In this document: positions 52,110 to 64,000 of the stretch, piece after piece
Layout: every line of letters begins with the position of its first letter
Position numbering within the stretch: position 1 is the stretch's first letter
Assembly (NCBI GenBank): GCA_015178975.1
Contig: WHVD01000154.1
Location: 62,001-126,000, forward strand
DNA: 64,000 nucleotides
Direction of reading: 5' to 3'
Source: Hysterangium stoloniferum
Taxonomy: Eukaryota > Basidiomycota > Agaricomycetes > Hysterangiales > Hysterangiaceae
Notes under the pieces: generated by a model
What the model was told of the DNA's origin: nothing
The model's database searches: none
What the model saw: the letters and a program-made list of their open reading frames with translations, nothing else
Translations under genes and position numbers: made by a program

Positions 52110-55100
52110 ATGACGTCGAATAAATCTCCGTTATTCTTCTGGAGAAAGTCCAAGGCTAATCATCCTGATGCTTCTTCTATGGCATATGATGAGAAGCCAG
52201 GATCGACCAACGGTTCCATCGACACTAAAGTCACTATTGAAGCGACGAGAGCCCCCCCAGTCTCCTTACGACAGTTGTTTCGGTATGCATATTTTCTGGA
52301 ATTTATATCGTATGCATTTACGTCTCGCATCGCCTTCAGATTTGCCACGAAATTGGAACTCGCACTCAACTTTCTCGGACTTATTTGTGCTGCAGGCGCA
52401 GGTGCAGCGCAGGTATGCACCCGTGCTTTGTTTTCAACCCTCTTCCTGACTATCTAATACTAGCCACTCATGTCCCTTATATTCGGCGACCTGACTAATG
52501 ATTTTGTGGCCTTCGCAACAATTACTTCATCTGCCAACTTCACCATTACTGATCCCAACTTTATAACCGCCGCAAACAACTTCAAAGTTACCGCCGCAAA
52601 TGACGCTGCTAAGCTAACGTACATCGGAATCGCGTTACTTGGCGGAACATACCTGTACATGTTAATATGGGTGCACACCGGTATGTTTCCTACATGTCTG
52701 GTTAGAGGTTGAGGAAATTTACGTTCGGCACAGGCGAAGCAATGACGAAGCGGATTAGAGAAAAATATTTGCGCGCAATTCTCCGGCAAGATATTGCCTT
52801 CTTCGATAATGTCGGTGCAGGAGAGGTTGCCACCCGTATACAAACGGATACGCGTAAGCTCAAGGCACATGCCTCAAATCCCATGTCTCCACTAATTAGC
52901 TATGTCTCAGATCTTATCCAACAAGGCACATCCGAAAAAGTCCCTAGTATGTCTCATTGGCTCTCCTTGCATCAGATTTTCCCCTCTAATATCACACTAG
53001 TCTCGGTCGGTTTCATCGGCGCCTTTGTATGTGGTTTCATCAGTAAGCCACACGATCATATCATCGAGTGCAACCGGACGCCTAACCCACTTCGATAGTT
53101 GCCTACATCAGATCTTGGCGTCTCGCACTCGCCATCTCGTCCGTTGTCCCCTGCATAATGATCGCAGGCGGACTCATGGGCAAGTTCATGGGCACCTACG
53201 CGCAGTATGTCGATGCTCGTTTTTTATGTGCTCCAATTCCCTCAAAAATTGACCACTTTTCAGACTTGGAGGGACAGCAGTCGCCGAAAGCGGATCCATC
53301 GCAGAAGAAGTCATCTCAACCGTGCGCACGGCCAAGGCATTCGGCACCGAACAGAAGATCGCGGCGATTTATGACGTTCACACCCACAAGGCTTTTGTGT
53401 CCGGTTCGAAAGCCGCTATAGTGGAGGGTACGTCCGCCGTCACTTCACAAACCCAGATCGTTAGCTGATCTATTCTGTGCAGCTGTTTGCATCGGCGCAT
53501 TTATGTTCGTAATTTGGGCGGCGTATGCACTCGCATTTTCGTTTGGTGGCACCCTCATTATCAGAAATGAAGCCAATGTAGGAGATGTCGTCAACGTCTT
53601 GATCGCCATTATTATAGGATCGTTTTCGTTGGCTCTCCTCGCGCCAGAACTGCAGGGTACATCTATTCAATTCGTGATTGTGTTCGATCTAACCTCTGCA
53701 TCACCAGCTATCACCAGTGCTCGCGGCGCCGCTGCTAAACTCTGGGAAACCATCGATCGTGTACCGCCAATCGATAGTGCATCGAAGGACGGCCTAAAAC
53801 CTGAGAGCGTCCACGGTGTGATTGAATTTGAAGACGTCAGATTCAGCTATCCCAGCAGGCCCGATGTTCCGGTTGTAAAGGGGCTGACCCTCGAGTTTGA
53901 GGCGGGCAAAAAGTCTGCTCTTGTCGGTGCCAGCGGATCAGGGAAAAGGTGCGATACAGATATGTCGTTCAGGTAGCAAGGTCTCACACGACACGTGGTC
54001 CAGCACAATTGTTTCTCTCGTAGAACGCTTCTATGACCCTCTATCGGGGGTCGTTAAACTCGATGGCCATGATCTCAAGTCTCTCAATGTGAGATGGCTA
54101 CGGAGCCAAATTGGTCTCGTCTCTCAAGAGCCGACTCTCTTCGCCACGACAATAACGGAAAACGTCGCACATGGATTGATCGGAAGCAAGTGGGAAAATG
54201 TACCAGACGATGAGAAGATGCGACTGGTGAAGGAGGCATGCATTAAGGCTAATGCCGACGGATTTATCGCGAAGCTGCCTAGTGGATACGATACGATGGT
54301 CGGACAGAGGGGATTTTTGCTGAGTGGGGGCCAGAAACGTAGGCATTCTTTTGTTGATTTTTTCCCCTTTGATCATAAATGACGGGAGTTCATGTCCAGA
54401 ACGCATCGCGATTGCCCGCGCCATCGTCTCCGATCCCCGAATCCTCCTCCTTGATGAGGCCACCAGTGCTCTTGACACCCAGTCCGAAGATATCGTTCAG
54501 AATGCGCTTGATAAAGCCGCTGCTGGTCGAACCACTATCACGATTGCTCACCGTCTCTCTACCATCAAAGATGCGGACACGATCTTCGTTATGGGAGAGG
54601 GCCTCGTTTTGGAACAGGGCACCCACACTGATTTACTTGCCAGGCCAGGTAGTCCGTACGCAAAACTGGTTCAAGCACAGCAATTAAGAGAGGCGGTGGA
54701 AATGCCAGCCCAAGGTGACGAGGGAACGGACGAACGGGTCACGAAGGATGAAGCAACATTCAAGCAAGAAGACGTCCCTCAGTCTCTTGGCCGCCAGAAT
54801 ACTGGGCTTCAAAGTATCGCAAGTGAAATACTGGAGAAACGGAAGAACGACGCTAAATCATATGAGAGGCGGCTGTCCCTATTCACTCTATTCATCAGGA
54901 TGGGTAAACTCAACCGCGAGACTTGGTCCAGATATGCACTCGGCACCGTTTTCGCGATTCTGAACGGAATGGTATTTCCAGCGGTTGCGATTATATATGG
55001 TACGTATTCTACCACGCGATGTCCCTCTCAGATAGTAGTAACACCCCTTTTCGTCAGGTGGTGCTATTTCTACGTTCAGTGAGACAGATCACCATAAATT

Positions 55101-57350
55101 GCGTGTGGACATCGACCGGATCGCGCTGTGGTTCTTTATCGTTGCCCTGCTTGCGACCGCCGTTTTCGTAGGACAGGCTTATCTATTTTCCTACTCCGCT
55201 GCGAGTATGACTTTCAAGTTGCGGTCGCTCTCCTTTAGAGCTATGTTAAGGCAGGATAGTGAGTCGCCGCGACTTGTTCATGGCTTCGTAGATTCACCTG
55301 TTTGTTATAGTTGCCTTTTTTGACGAAGACATGAACAGTGTGAGTTGACTTGACACTTGTTATTTGCTTTGGTATCGGGTAATTTATACCATTCGTAGGC
55401 TGGCAGCTTGACCGCAAGTCTGAGTGATAACCCTCAGAAAATCAACGGTTTGGCTGGTGCTACTCTGGGAGCGTGAGTGATCAACTTTATATATATATTT
55501 CACCATCAGATATAATTGAGATATTCTTACAGTATCATTCAAAATTTTACCTGCTTGATAGGAGGGTCAATTATCGGTTTGATATATTCCTGGAAGGTCG
55601 CTCTTGTTGGTATCGGTGAGTATGCAGTCATGCCGTCTTGACTGCATCTTAATTGGCTGTCGTAGCGTGCTATCCATTTTTAATCTCCACTGGATTTTTG
55701 CGCTTGGTAACTCTCAATACTCATAATGTGCACCACACCATGCCTAACAGCCTCCCCTAGCGTATCGTCGTTCTCAAAGACCAAGTTAACAAGAAAGCAC
55801 ATGAAAACTCAGCGCAAGTCGCTTGTGAGGCCGCCGCTGCCATTAAGACTGTCGCATCCCTAACCCGGGAAGATGACTGCCTTGCCATGTATTCTAAAAG
55901 CCTTGAAATTCCGCTTCGCGAATCCGATCGCAGTGCTGTCTATTCGAATTTACTTTTTGCCATTAGCCAAGCTACGGCATTCTTTGTGATCTCTCTGGTA
56001 TTTTGGTTCGGATCTCGTCTGATCGCCGATCTTGAGATAAGCATCAGGAATTTCTATGTCTGTCTCATGGTAAGTTTTTTTCTTAGTCATACAATGTCCG
56101 TGACATCGCCGAACGCCTTTCATCTTTTTTAGGCCGTGGTTTTTGGCTCCATCCAGGTCGGGAATGTATTCTCGTTCGTACCGGACATATCATCTGCCCA
56201 AGGGGCCGCTAACGATGTCATCAACCTCCTGGATTCCGTCCCTGAAATCGACTCAGAATCCAAGGATGGTGAGACCCCTCAAAATGTTTCCGGCCATGTT
56301 CGTTTGGAAGACGTCCACTTCCGCTATCCAACGCGACCAGGCGTTCGAGTCCTGAGAGGCTTGAATTTGGAGGTAAAGCCTGGCACGTATATCGCTCTGG
56401 TGGGAGCGTCGGGCTGCGGAAAGAGTACAGTGTACGTGAACCCTTCTTAATTTTTTCTCCCAATTGAGACATACCTCTAAATTCTAAAAATTTCTGACAG
56501 TATCCAGCTTATCGAAAGATTCTACGACCCATTGGCTGGGAGAATATACGTACGTGATTTGATCCAAACGGCCCAGAGTCCAGACCGTACTCAAATGTGC
56601 CTTTGATGTTAGCTTGATGGACAGTTGATCACCGACCTGAATATTCAAGAATATCGCAAACAGATTTCATTGGTCTCGCAGGAGCCGGTGAGTACTTTCT
56701 CATATTTAGTTGGCCATCCTGTGCGAACCGACGGCTCACCCGATGGATACATAGACGCTATACGCAGGGACTGTGCGCTTTAACATTCTTCTTGGTGCTA
56801 TCAAGCCTCCGGAAGAAGTCACTCAAGAAGAAATAGAGGCGGCGTGCCGTGATGCTAATATTTTGGAATTTATACAATCCTTACCAGAGTGAGTTGGCTA
56901 ACCGAGCTCACTTTTGGACTTTATGGTTGACTTGCTGCAGTGGCTTTGAAACTGAAGTCGGTGGAAAGGGTTCTCAGCTCTCAGGGGGCCAGAAACAGCG
57001 GATCGCTATTGCACGTGCCCTGCTACGAAACCCGAAAGTGCTGTTGCTTGACGAGGCAACTTCCGCGCTCGATTCAAATTCGGAGAAAATAGTCCAGGCT
57101 GCTTTGGATCAAGCTGCTAAGGGCCGCACAACAATAGCCATCGCCCATCGCTTGGCAACGATCCAAAATGCGGATCGAATGTTCGTGTCGCTCCTGCTTG
57201 AATACATCCAAAAGATTACTCACTTTATCTTAATATAGATACTTTATCAAGGAGGGGCGGGTGAGTGAATCGGGTACACACGACCAACTTATTTCATTGC
57301 GGGGAGGATATTACGAATACGTTCAATTGCAGGATCTAAGTAAAAAATAA
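52110..57350 (+). CDS. Full-size ABCB (MDR/P-glycoprotein-type) transporter
   Basis: A gene of about two dozen exons, with 45-65-bp introns throughout. Domain order is membrane domain 1, nucleotide-binding domain 1, membrane domain 2, nucleotide-binding domain 2. The N-terminus [20 protein letters not shown] is followed by [20 protein letters not shown] and helices including [23 protein letters not shown]1 has GASGSGKST (Walker A, split by an intron), [13 protein letters not shown] (Q-loop), LLSGGQK and [15 protein letters not shown]2 has [37 protein letters not shown] and AHRLATIQ. The last exon ends [13 protein letters not shown] at TAA 57348-57350. All catalytic motifs are intact. Members pump hydrophobic compounds or peptides across the plasma membrane (multidrug resistance, Ste6-like export); the substrate cannot be read from sequence. 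Confidence 0.93.
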
Positions 57351-58505
57351 TTGACCATGGTGCTCCTTTAGATATGACCTTTACGAAACACATTCATGTA
57401 TAGCATATATTTATTTAATCATACATTAATGTTAGACATACTTTTCTGGAGTGTATTAGATATTAAAGGCTTGAATTAAATGATAATTCTGGGTTGGCAG
57501 CGACAGAGATTACATAGATATTTAGCCCTTTGTAAGTGCGTTTGGGTCATAGAATTCAGGATTCTTCAGGGAAACATGCCACGCGCAAAATAGTGCAAGG
57601 GATTCTATCTGACGTGGAGATTTAAAGGGTGTGAAGATCGTGCATTTTATGTACGGCGTCAAATTCGGGACTTGTACTATCGTCGAGAAAATGCAACTGG
57701 GAAGTGGGGTATAGTGCGCTAATCAGGAGTGTCGTAGGTATGTGTTAGACATGTATTCCATTTTTTTTCAGCGCGATATGCTTAATTTTTTTATAGCCTT
57801 TCTTTGAGAATTAGTGAAGTTGTCACGTTATCGAGATGGACCAGGTCACTAGAATGCAACGGTGCATACCGATGTAACACGTGAAAAAAGTTAGTACAAG
57901 GGCCATTTTCGGTAGGGATATTTACCGTACCGTATAAGTACTACCATATTTGGTTATGTTGGAATGCATACATCATGAACACTCGGGTATAGACACCTGG
58001 CACCACTGGCATGTCGCTGATGGTGCCTGGTGATGCTCGGACCCGCAGGGTATATAAGCTACTTGACCGTTGTAGTGTCACCTCAGTCCGTTATAACATA
58101 TACGTGATTGAGGTGAGTCGAGATCCTAAGCTAATCATTGATACTGTAACTAATAGTTGCTTTATTAGCTATATTACTATTAGGTACAAAATATTCAGTC
58201 GTTATAACATATACGTGACTGAGCTATATTACTATTAGGTCTTGCTTTTTAACAGGTTACGGCTGTACAATTTACTGTCATTGTACAGGCACTCACCGTC
58301 CACGGTACCGTAGTCGTATCGTGCACAATGCAGCTATACCTCTCACAATATAGTACGGGTAGTGTTACGGAGGCATAACAGGCATATACGGTCATAGGGT
58401 CAGCAATTAGAACACCGACCACGATGTATAAGATCCATATGTTGGAGCTATGTAAAAACTTGGTCAAGGCGGAGCTAAGTCCTGACGTTGTAAGACGATA
58501 TGTTA
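57351..58505. other. Intergenic stretch next to the Tigger element
   Basis: AT-rich and without a gene. CGTTATAACATATACGTGA occurs twice (about 58090 and 58199), a short direct repeat of unknown origin. Confidence 0.4.
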
Positions 58506-61129
58506 CAGTCAACTCTGATATAACCCATACCCCATATAACCCATACTCCTTAATAACCCATAGGATTTTCAATTTCCCAAGTCGGTTTGCAGGGATTTTG
58601 TATTGATAACCCATACTCTCCAATAACCAATAACCCATACTGATTTTTGGTCATCATAACCCATACATATGTATACTCGGATAACCCTGACATAATACAT
58701 TAGGAAATTATTTGGTTATATAATCATTGATTTTACATACAGTACATATATATGTGTCCCAAAATGGCAACAATAACTGGAAACCAATCTAAGATACTAA
58801 CCTCTCTCATCATGAAACCTGTTGAGGTTCTAAAAAAAGGATTAACTAAGCTTTATGACCAGATTCAAGAACGGAGAGCCAGGCTCGAGGTCGAGTTGAA
58901 AGCTGGTCAACCCATATCAGAGGTTGATCAGGACTGGCTTGATGGTGATGGGAATTTGATAGATGAAGAAAGGGTGGTGGAGACATTGGATAGTGCATCT
59001 GACTATGAACAAGGCTTTGCCAGGTTGGATTCACAGGCCAAAACAGTTGTACAGAAGCTGCAGAGACTTGTGGAGAGTGGTAGGAAGAATGAGGCCCCTT
59101 CAAAGAAGCGAAAGCATAAGACTTCAAAATTTCTATATTATATAGATGTACATTCCAGGTTGTACTCAGTAAATTGTTTGTAGGCCCAACTACCAGTGAT
59201 ATTCCCACACCTGGTGGGAAACCCCTCAAGCCATTTGCAGAATCTCGGAAAAAAGAAAATGCAACACTTCAACAAAGAATTGAGATCCTAAATTGGCATA
59301 ATGCCAATGGTAAGGTCCAGAAGAAAACAGCAAATCATTTTTGTACAATCTATCCCAGCCTCAAAATCAAGCAGCCACTTGTCTCAGCATGGGTCAAGGA
59401 TGAAGCAAGATGGCGAGCAGAGTATGAAAGCAGCAGAAGTTCAGCATGCTCAGCCAAAAGGATTCATCAAACACAGCATCCAGAGGTTACAGAGATGTTG
59501 GACCTTTGGGTTTCAAAGGCAATGGCAGACAAGCTGCTTCTTACTGGCGAAGTTCTTCGCCAGAAATGGAAAACATTTGCTGACCTTGTAGGTATACCAG
59601 ATGATGAACGTCTCAACCTGAGTGATGGATGGTTGAGCAGTTTTAAAGCACGCAATGGATTGAAGGATATGAAGTGGCATGGTGAAGCTGCCTCTGCACC
59701 TCCTGATACGGTCGAAAAGGAGCAGCTGCGAATTCAAGAGCTTATCAAAAAAGAAGGCTACAAGCCATGTAATATTTTTAATGCAGATGAATCTTCTCTC
59801 TTCTATGTGTGAGTTCTCTTTGATTTTTGAATGTTGATTAGGCTTGATTAAAAATATTTACAGTATGCCTCCAGATCGTGGACTTGCTGACAAGCAACAC
59901 TCTGGCATCAAAGGAAAGAAACTTCGACTTACATATCTATTCACAGCAAATGCCGATGGCTCAAAAAAACTACCTCCCTTTATCATCAGAAAAGCACAAA
60001 AGCCACAGGCATTCAAGAACAAGACCGGTGCACAACTTGGTTTCTATTATCGGAATAATGCAAAGGCATGGATGACAGGCACTCTCTATCAGGAGTGGCT
60101 ATTAGATTGGGATAGGAAGCTCTGGAATGAAGACCGGAAGATTTTACTTTTGCAGGACAACTTTTCAGGACACATCATCCCAGAGAACCTCACCAACATA
60201 CGAGTTGTTAATTTCAAGCCCAACCTCACTGCACACATTCAACCCAATGACCAGGGAATCATTCACTGTTTCAAGGCAAAATATCGTGCTCGATTTATCA
60301 ACCGTGCCATCCACCTCTATGAAGCTGGTGTCACCCCATCACAAATCTACAACATTGATCAGCTCGAAGCTATGTGACTTGCTGATGATGCATGGAATGA
60401 GGTGGACACAACAACGATCCAAAACTGCTGGCGTAAAGCCAACATCCTTCCCAACACCAACTCATCACCATCATCACCCCTCATTCAACCGTCCCTTCCC
60501 ATCTCATCGCTAATCCATGCCACCGAATTACGCAACCCGAGTGATCCTATTGTGCATGCTGAGAACACTGTCCGTGAAGCATTGGATGATTTAGAACTTA
60601 CTGGGGCCCTCCAACGCTCGAACCAAATGGATATCGCAGAACTTCTCAACCCAGCTGCTGAGATACACAATATCTTCGAGTCAACTGATGAAGATATCTA
60701 CCAAGCTGTAATGGATGCAAAAGCGTTGCAGGAAGCAAATGGTGGAGGGAATAGCAATGAAGCAGACAGCAACAGTGGGCTTGTTGAACCGGCTCCTACA
60801 TGCAGTGAAGCACTCCAGGCGGCATTAGTTTTGGGAAAATACATCAAAGAATTCGATGATCCATTTGTGCGTAAGTTGGAGTCGATGCTGGGCTCATTAG
60901 GGAAGAGGACACGGGTTCTTGAGATGCAATCCATGAAAGAGACAAAATTGAATAGTTATTTCGAACCTAAATAGTTTGTGTCCTACAGTAATGGTAGTAG
61001 GTTTGAATTTATATAGACAGTTGTGAACTTTGCCTCATCAATGATTAACCTCCCTCATAACCCATACTCTCCCAAAACCCATACCCCTGGACCTATCCCA
61101 AGACATATGGGTTATAACAGAGTCGACTG
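58506..61129 (+). mobile_element. pogo/Tigger-type DNA transposon
   Basis: The ends are inverted repeats: CAGTCAACTCTGATATAACC at 58506 and, on the minus strand, CAGTCGACTCTGTTATAACC at 61129. TA dinucleotides flank both ends (58504-58505 and 61130-61131), the target of the Tc1/mariner superfamily. Subterminal regions on both sides hold many copies of AACCCATA, possible transposase-binding sites. The interior is one transposase gene. Length 2624 bp. Confidence 0.92.
58752..60974 (+). pseudogene. Tigger-type transposase with one nonsense codon
   Basis: Three blocks in order: an N-terminal acidic and coiled region (58752-59125, start MCPKMATITGNQSKILTSLI); after an uncertain intron, a Psq/CENP-B DNA-binding region (LQQRIEILNWHNANGKVQKK, later LLTGEVLRQKWKTFADLVGI and LNLSDGWLSSFKARNGL); after an intron of about 55 bp, the DDE catalytic domain. 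Candidate catalytic acids are in NADESSLFY, LLLQDNFSGH and QPNDQGIIHCFK (D, D, D as in pogo/Tigger). A TGA at 60375-60377 replaces what should be CGA (context EAM-stop-LADDAWNEV); the frame then stays open to the stop at 60974, ending MKETKLNSYFEPK. Only this one stop prevents an intact protein, so death is recent. Confidence 0.88.
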
Positions 61130-61231
61130 TACAAGAGCTGGACGTCCCTTTTGAGTTCTGTGGAATATATAAACAAGTATAACGAGTAAAATATTGTAAG
61201 TGATGGCATGGTAGTTCTAAATCCACATATT

Positions 61232-61953
61232 TGTTAAGAACTGGAAACTGACTAATGTCGGTGGCCGACAGGGACCGATCGGAAGGACTTGGCTTCAGCT
61301 TATGGGCTGCGCCCTCGCAAATATCCGTAGGATGTCCTTAAATTTCGGGCGGGCGAAGACTAGTCCTAGTGAGAACCTTTTGGCGTGATACCGATCGGAA
61401 TCGAAAGGACAAGTCGGGCGTCGGGCCAAGGGGTCGGGGCCGGGAGTGGGCGAGCGCACGCGAAGGCGGATGGGGGAAGTCTTAGTATGAGACTGATACA
61501 GGTGTATGAGGGTATTCTGAGTCGATATTCTGATTGCCTAGTAACTACAATTACAGCGGGTTCATATACAAGTAACAGGCGTCTGGAAAATACTAATGGG
61601 GAGAAGGGCGGAACACGGTATTAACAATAAGCTTGACTAGGAACGGGAAGTTTATGATTAGTTCGGAGGCCGATGATAACCGAGAGCGGGATTACGATAA
61701 AAGGAAATGGTTCGAGGACTACAAATATAGATAGACATATGCGAAACATAAGATTGAACGGATCAACATAATAAAGGGGACGTATCAAAGTTTGACCAGA
61801 CAATACGAGTTATTTGACGTGGGCGTAAATGGAGTTTGATCTTCGCGAAACATTCGTCAGCTTCGGGGCCGATGGTTTCCGAGAGGATGACTTGAAACGT
61901 TGACAAGTGGCGATAACCTCGGGGCCGATAGGGTTGCGACACGGTCGTAACAA
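61232..61953 (-). repeat. Solo LTR, 720-880-bp gypsy family, minus orientation
   Basis: On the minus strand it starts TGTTACGACCGTGTCGCAACC and ends CAGTTCTTAACA-like (plus strand start TGTTAAGAACTGG). It is flanked by the perfect duplication ATATT (61227-61231 and 61954-61958). It is CpG-rich and carries the shared block (complement of ATAAGCTGAAGCCAAGTCCT) at about 61284-61303, where one base differs. Confidence 0.94.
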
Positions 61954-62491
61954 TATTAGCCCAAGGGTTCTTTAATAGCCATGCGTGAAAGCCGGACTTT
62001 CTGCTTTCCTAATATCGAAGTGCGAATGGTCTCAGGCTTGAGGCCTGTAAGGCATTATGAATTGGTATCTTGCCCACCAGATAAGATATGTTTACATAAC
62101 AGCAATAGCTGAGGCTTGATTTGAGCAGACATAGTTAGGTGCTGCTTTGATCAGATAAAATACAAACTTGCCTGGAATTGCCAATATGTCCCGAACAAGG
62201 CAAGAGGGGTTTGGAAATTGCGAGCGACGCCTTGCTCACCATTGAATAGGACCACAACTTCTCGAAGTCCTCCAGAGGGTAGCTCGGTGTTGCTGCAACC
62301 GAGGTGTGAGAATACTTTTTAAAAAAAACTTTAATATATCGGTGGTTAGATGTAAAAATTATTGATATTAGTGTTGTGGTATCCTGTATAGATGGTGTAC
62401 AGCAATTTTAACACCATATTTATGCCAACCGGTGCCTGTGGTGCCAACGGTACAGTGGTCATAGCTGGGATTCTGCACATTCCAGCTTTCA
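61954..62491. other. Stretch without recognised gene
   Basis: Short frames only; no domain, repeat end or RNA gene recognised. Confidence 0.4.
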
Positions 62492-62665
62492 ATGGCATTC
62501 TATTATTCCTTGCATCACTTTACCACATCATTTGCCATCTCAGAGCATTTATCCTGTGAATCCATCTTCCCTTCAATACTAGTGACATATCCAATGCCTT
62601 CCCAATGCATGCAACCCCACATCATCACACTACCACCATCAAACTTCAATGTTCCCTCCACCTCA
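62492..62665 (-). pseudogene. Inverted fragment of a Tc1-type transposase
   Basis: The minus strand reads VEGTLKFDGGSVMMWGCMHW, then EGIGY and MDSQDKCSEM. This is the central part of the transposase encoded on the plus strand from 62824, so the two fragments form an inverted pair with about 155 bp between them. It keeps the W of MMWGCMHW that the plus copy has lost. Confidence 0.75.
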
Positions 62666-63532
62666 CAGGAGGGAGAGGCTACAGTGGGCAGAGAGACATC
62701 AGGAGTACACTCTGGAGGTCTGGAAGAGTGTTGTATTCTCTGATGAGACCAAAATCAATTGTCTTGGGTCAGATGGAAGGAAGTGGGTGTAGAAAAAGGT
62801 GGGGGAGGGGTTGACCGATAGGCAGGTGGAGGGATCATTGAGGTTTGGTGGTGGTAGTGTGATGATGTGTGGTTGCATGCATTGGGAAGGCATTGGATAT
62901 GCCATTAGGATTGAAGAGAAGATGGATCCACAGCTTTACTGCTCCATCTTGGAGGATGAACTTCAGCAATCCCTTGAGTTTTACAAAGAAACTCCATCTG
63001 ATACCATCTTCCAGCAGGATAATGGGCCAAAGCATACCAGAAAACTGCTCAAAAGTGGTTTGATGACCATGGCTATATTGTTATGCAATGACCAGCACAG
63101 TCTCCAGATCTAAACCCTTGAAAAGGAGGCTAACTGACTACAACACACTACCTAGTGGAGTGGAGGAGCTTTGGAAGCACTGTCAAGTGGAATGGGAGAA
63201 GATACCAAAAGAGGTGTGTCAGAACTTGGTAAAAAGTATGCCTAGAAGAGTTGAAGCTGTAATTAAGGCCAAGGGAGGGTATACCAAGTACTAGTTTAGT
63301 ATATAGGGTTTATAAAATACAGGCAACAAAACCATTCGGATGTACAAGCTTCATTAGTCCTATTATTACATTGCCATAAATGGACATATGACATCATGGT
63401 TATGTAATCAACATTTTGTGATATTAGAGCATTTATCATAATTTATTCAGAATTTCTAGAATTTATTTTGGGCTAATGCTAAAGGGTCTTTCCAAAACAA
63501 AGAAACATCCGAATGGTTTTGTTGCCTACTGT
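62666..63532 (+). pseudogene. Tc1/mariner transposase relic with right-end inverted repeats
   Basis: The plus strand reads VFSDETKINCLGSDGRKWV (first catalytic Asp), EGSLRFGGGSVMMCGCMHWE, LYCSILEDELQQSLEFY, IFQQDNGPKHT (second Asp) and, after a frameshift, a SPDLNP-like end. Stops and frameshifts follow. GGCAACAAAACCATTCGGATG occurs at about 63325 and in reverse at about 63506-63528, followed by CTACTG and TA; the outer copy looks like the element's terminal repeat. Confidence 0.78.
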
Positions 63533-63990
63533 ACATCATACAAAAAGAAAAGAATAAGAAGTCTTCCTGAATAACATTCAAAAAACATTAAAAAAAGCAA
63601 AAACATAATCAAAACAATCCTACCCAGCCTTGGGATGACATGACCAATGCATATAGTTAATTTTTTCACCCTATTTGCAATCATTTTAAGTAGGTTCATG
63701 CATAGGATGTTATCAGAAGCTACCACTTGTGCAGATGGTACCTCTTCCCCAATCATAACCAGGAGTGATGATGTCCCTTGTACCCATTGGAGGGTGATAT
63801 CAAAGCCAAGAAATATAGCATGATCCTTGTTTGAGAGCAGCTCTTGACCAATCAGATAACAGAGGACATTTAGTTGTACATATTTGTCATAGGAATATAC
63901 TGGACAAAATACTGTGACACTTACATATCATCAGCACCTTAGCTATGTATCTTGCTCTACCCACCTCCCACTCAGTCTTCCAAACATAAC
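63526..63990 (-). pseudogene. Unidentified CpG-poor coding relic
   Basis: The minus strand reads FLGFDITLQWVQGTSSLLVM, then IGEEVPSAQVVASDNILCMN and LLKMIANRVKKLTICIGHVI. The frame probably began beyond the window edge. The sequence looks like genuine protein but I do not recognise the family. Its low CpG content matches the neighbouring transposon relics. Confidence 0.35.
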
Positions 63991-64000
63991 CCTTTGAAAT

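Overview
The window looks like nuclear DNA of a basidiomycete fungus (Agaricomycetes; a Rhizoctonia-like fungus would fit, but this is inference). The signs are spliced genes with roughly 45-65 bp GT-AG introns, an F-box gene, a DUF6533-type membrane protein, a rhodopsin-like fungal 7TM protein, a short tyrosinase, and a dense load of Ty3/gypsy, Ty1/copia, pogo/Tigger, Tc1 and Crypton-like elements. Nothing bacterial or organellar was seen. Several host genes below were rebuilt by hand from splice sites, because no single open frame covers them.

Layout. 0-6 kb is a gene island: a partial F-box gene (minus, cut by the window edge), a three-exon single-pass membrane protein (1653-2830, plus) and a six-exon AP-2 sigma clathrin-adaptor gene (5182-5866, minus). 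6-36 kb is a transposon graveyard: a decayed gypsy copy carrying nested solo LTRs (about 6.77-9.98 kb); a copia element with both LTRs and an internal inversion (11.56-17.74 kb); a decayed DUF6533 gene copy (18.1-19.4 kb, minus); a decayed chromodomain-type gypsy element (about 19.5-26.07 kb) with an antisense Zn2Cys6-like gene between pol and its 3' LTR; a second copia element (26.07-32.8 kb and beyond, minus) broken by two solo LTRs and one small two-LTR element; old AT-rich relics; and a Crypton-like tyrosine-recombinase relic (35.4-36.26 kb). 36.7-57.4 kb is a second gene island: the intact DUF6533 paralogue, a small secreted protein, a rhodopsin-like 7TM protein, a GLO3-type ArfGAP (minus) divergent from a tyrosinase, and a full-length ABCB/MDR-type transporter, with LINE, copia and foldback relics between the last two. 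57.4-64 kb returns to mobile DNA: a pogo/Tigger element bounded by TA, a solo LTR and rearranged Tc1 fragments.

How the parts relate. AP-2 sigma and the GLO3-type ArfGAP act in vesicle traffic (endocytosis and COPI), the tyrosinase is a secreted copper oxidase, and the ABC pump is a plausible drug or metabolite exporter; I see no evidence that they form one pathway or cluster. The mobile DNA gives a readable relative chronology: target-site duplications (TAAGC, ATTTC, GTGGA, GGCTA, ATTGT, ATATT, ATTAC) show which element landed in which. Older copies are poor in CpG, and many of their stop codons are TGA where the family has CGA, which fits deamination of methylated CpG. The most unusual item is the antisense, intron-containing Zn2Cys6-like gene inside the gypsy element, together with its inverted partial copy, which is spliced between the integrase tail and the chromodomain.
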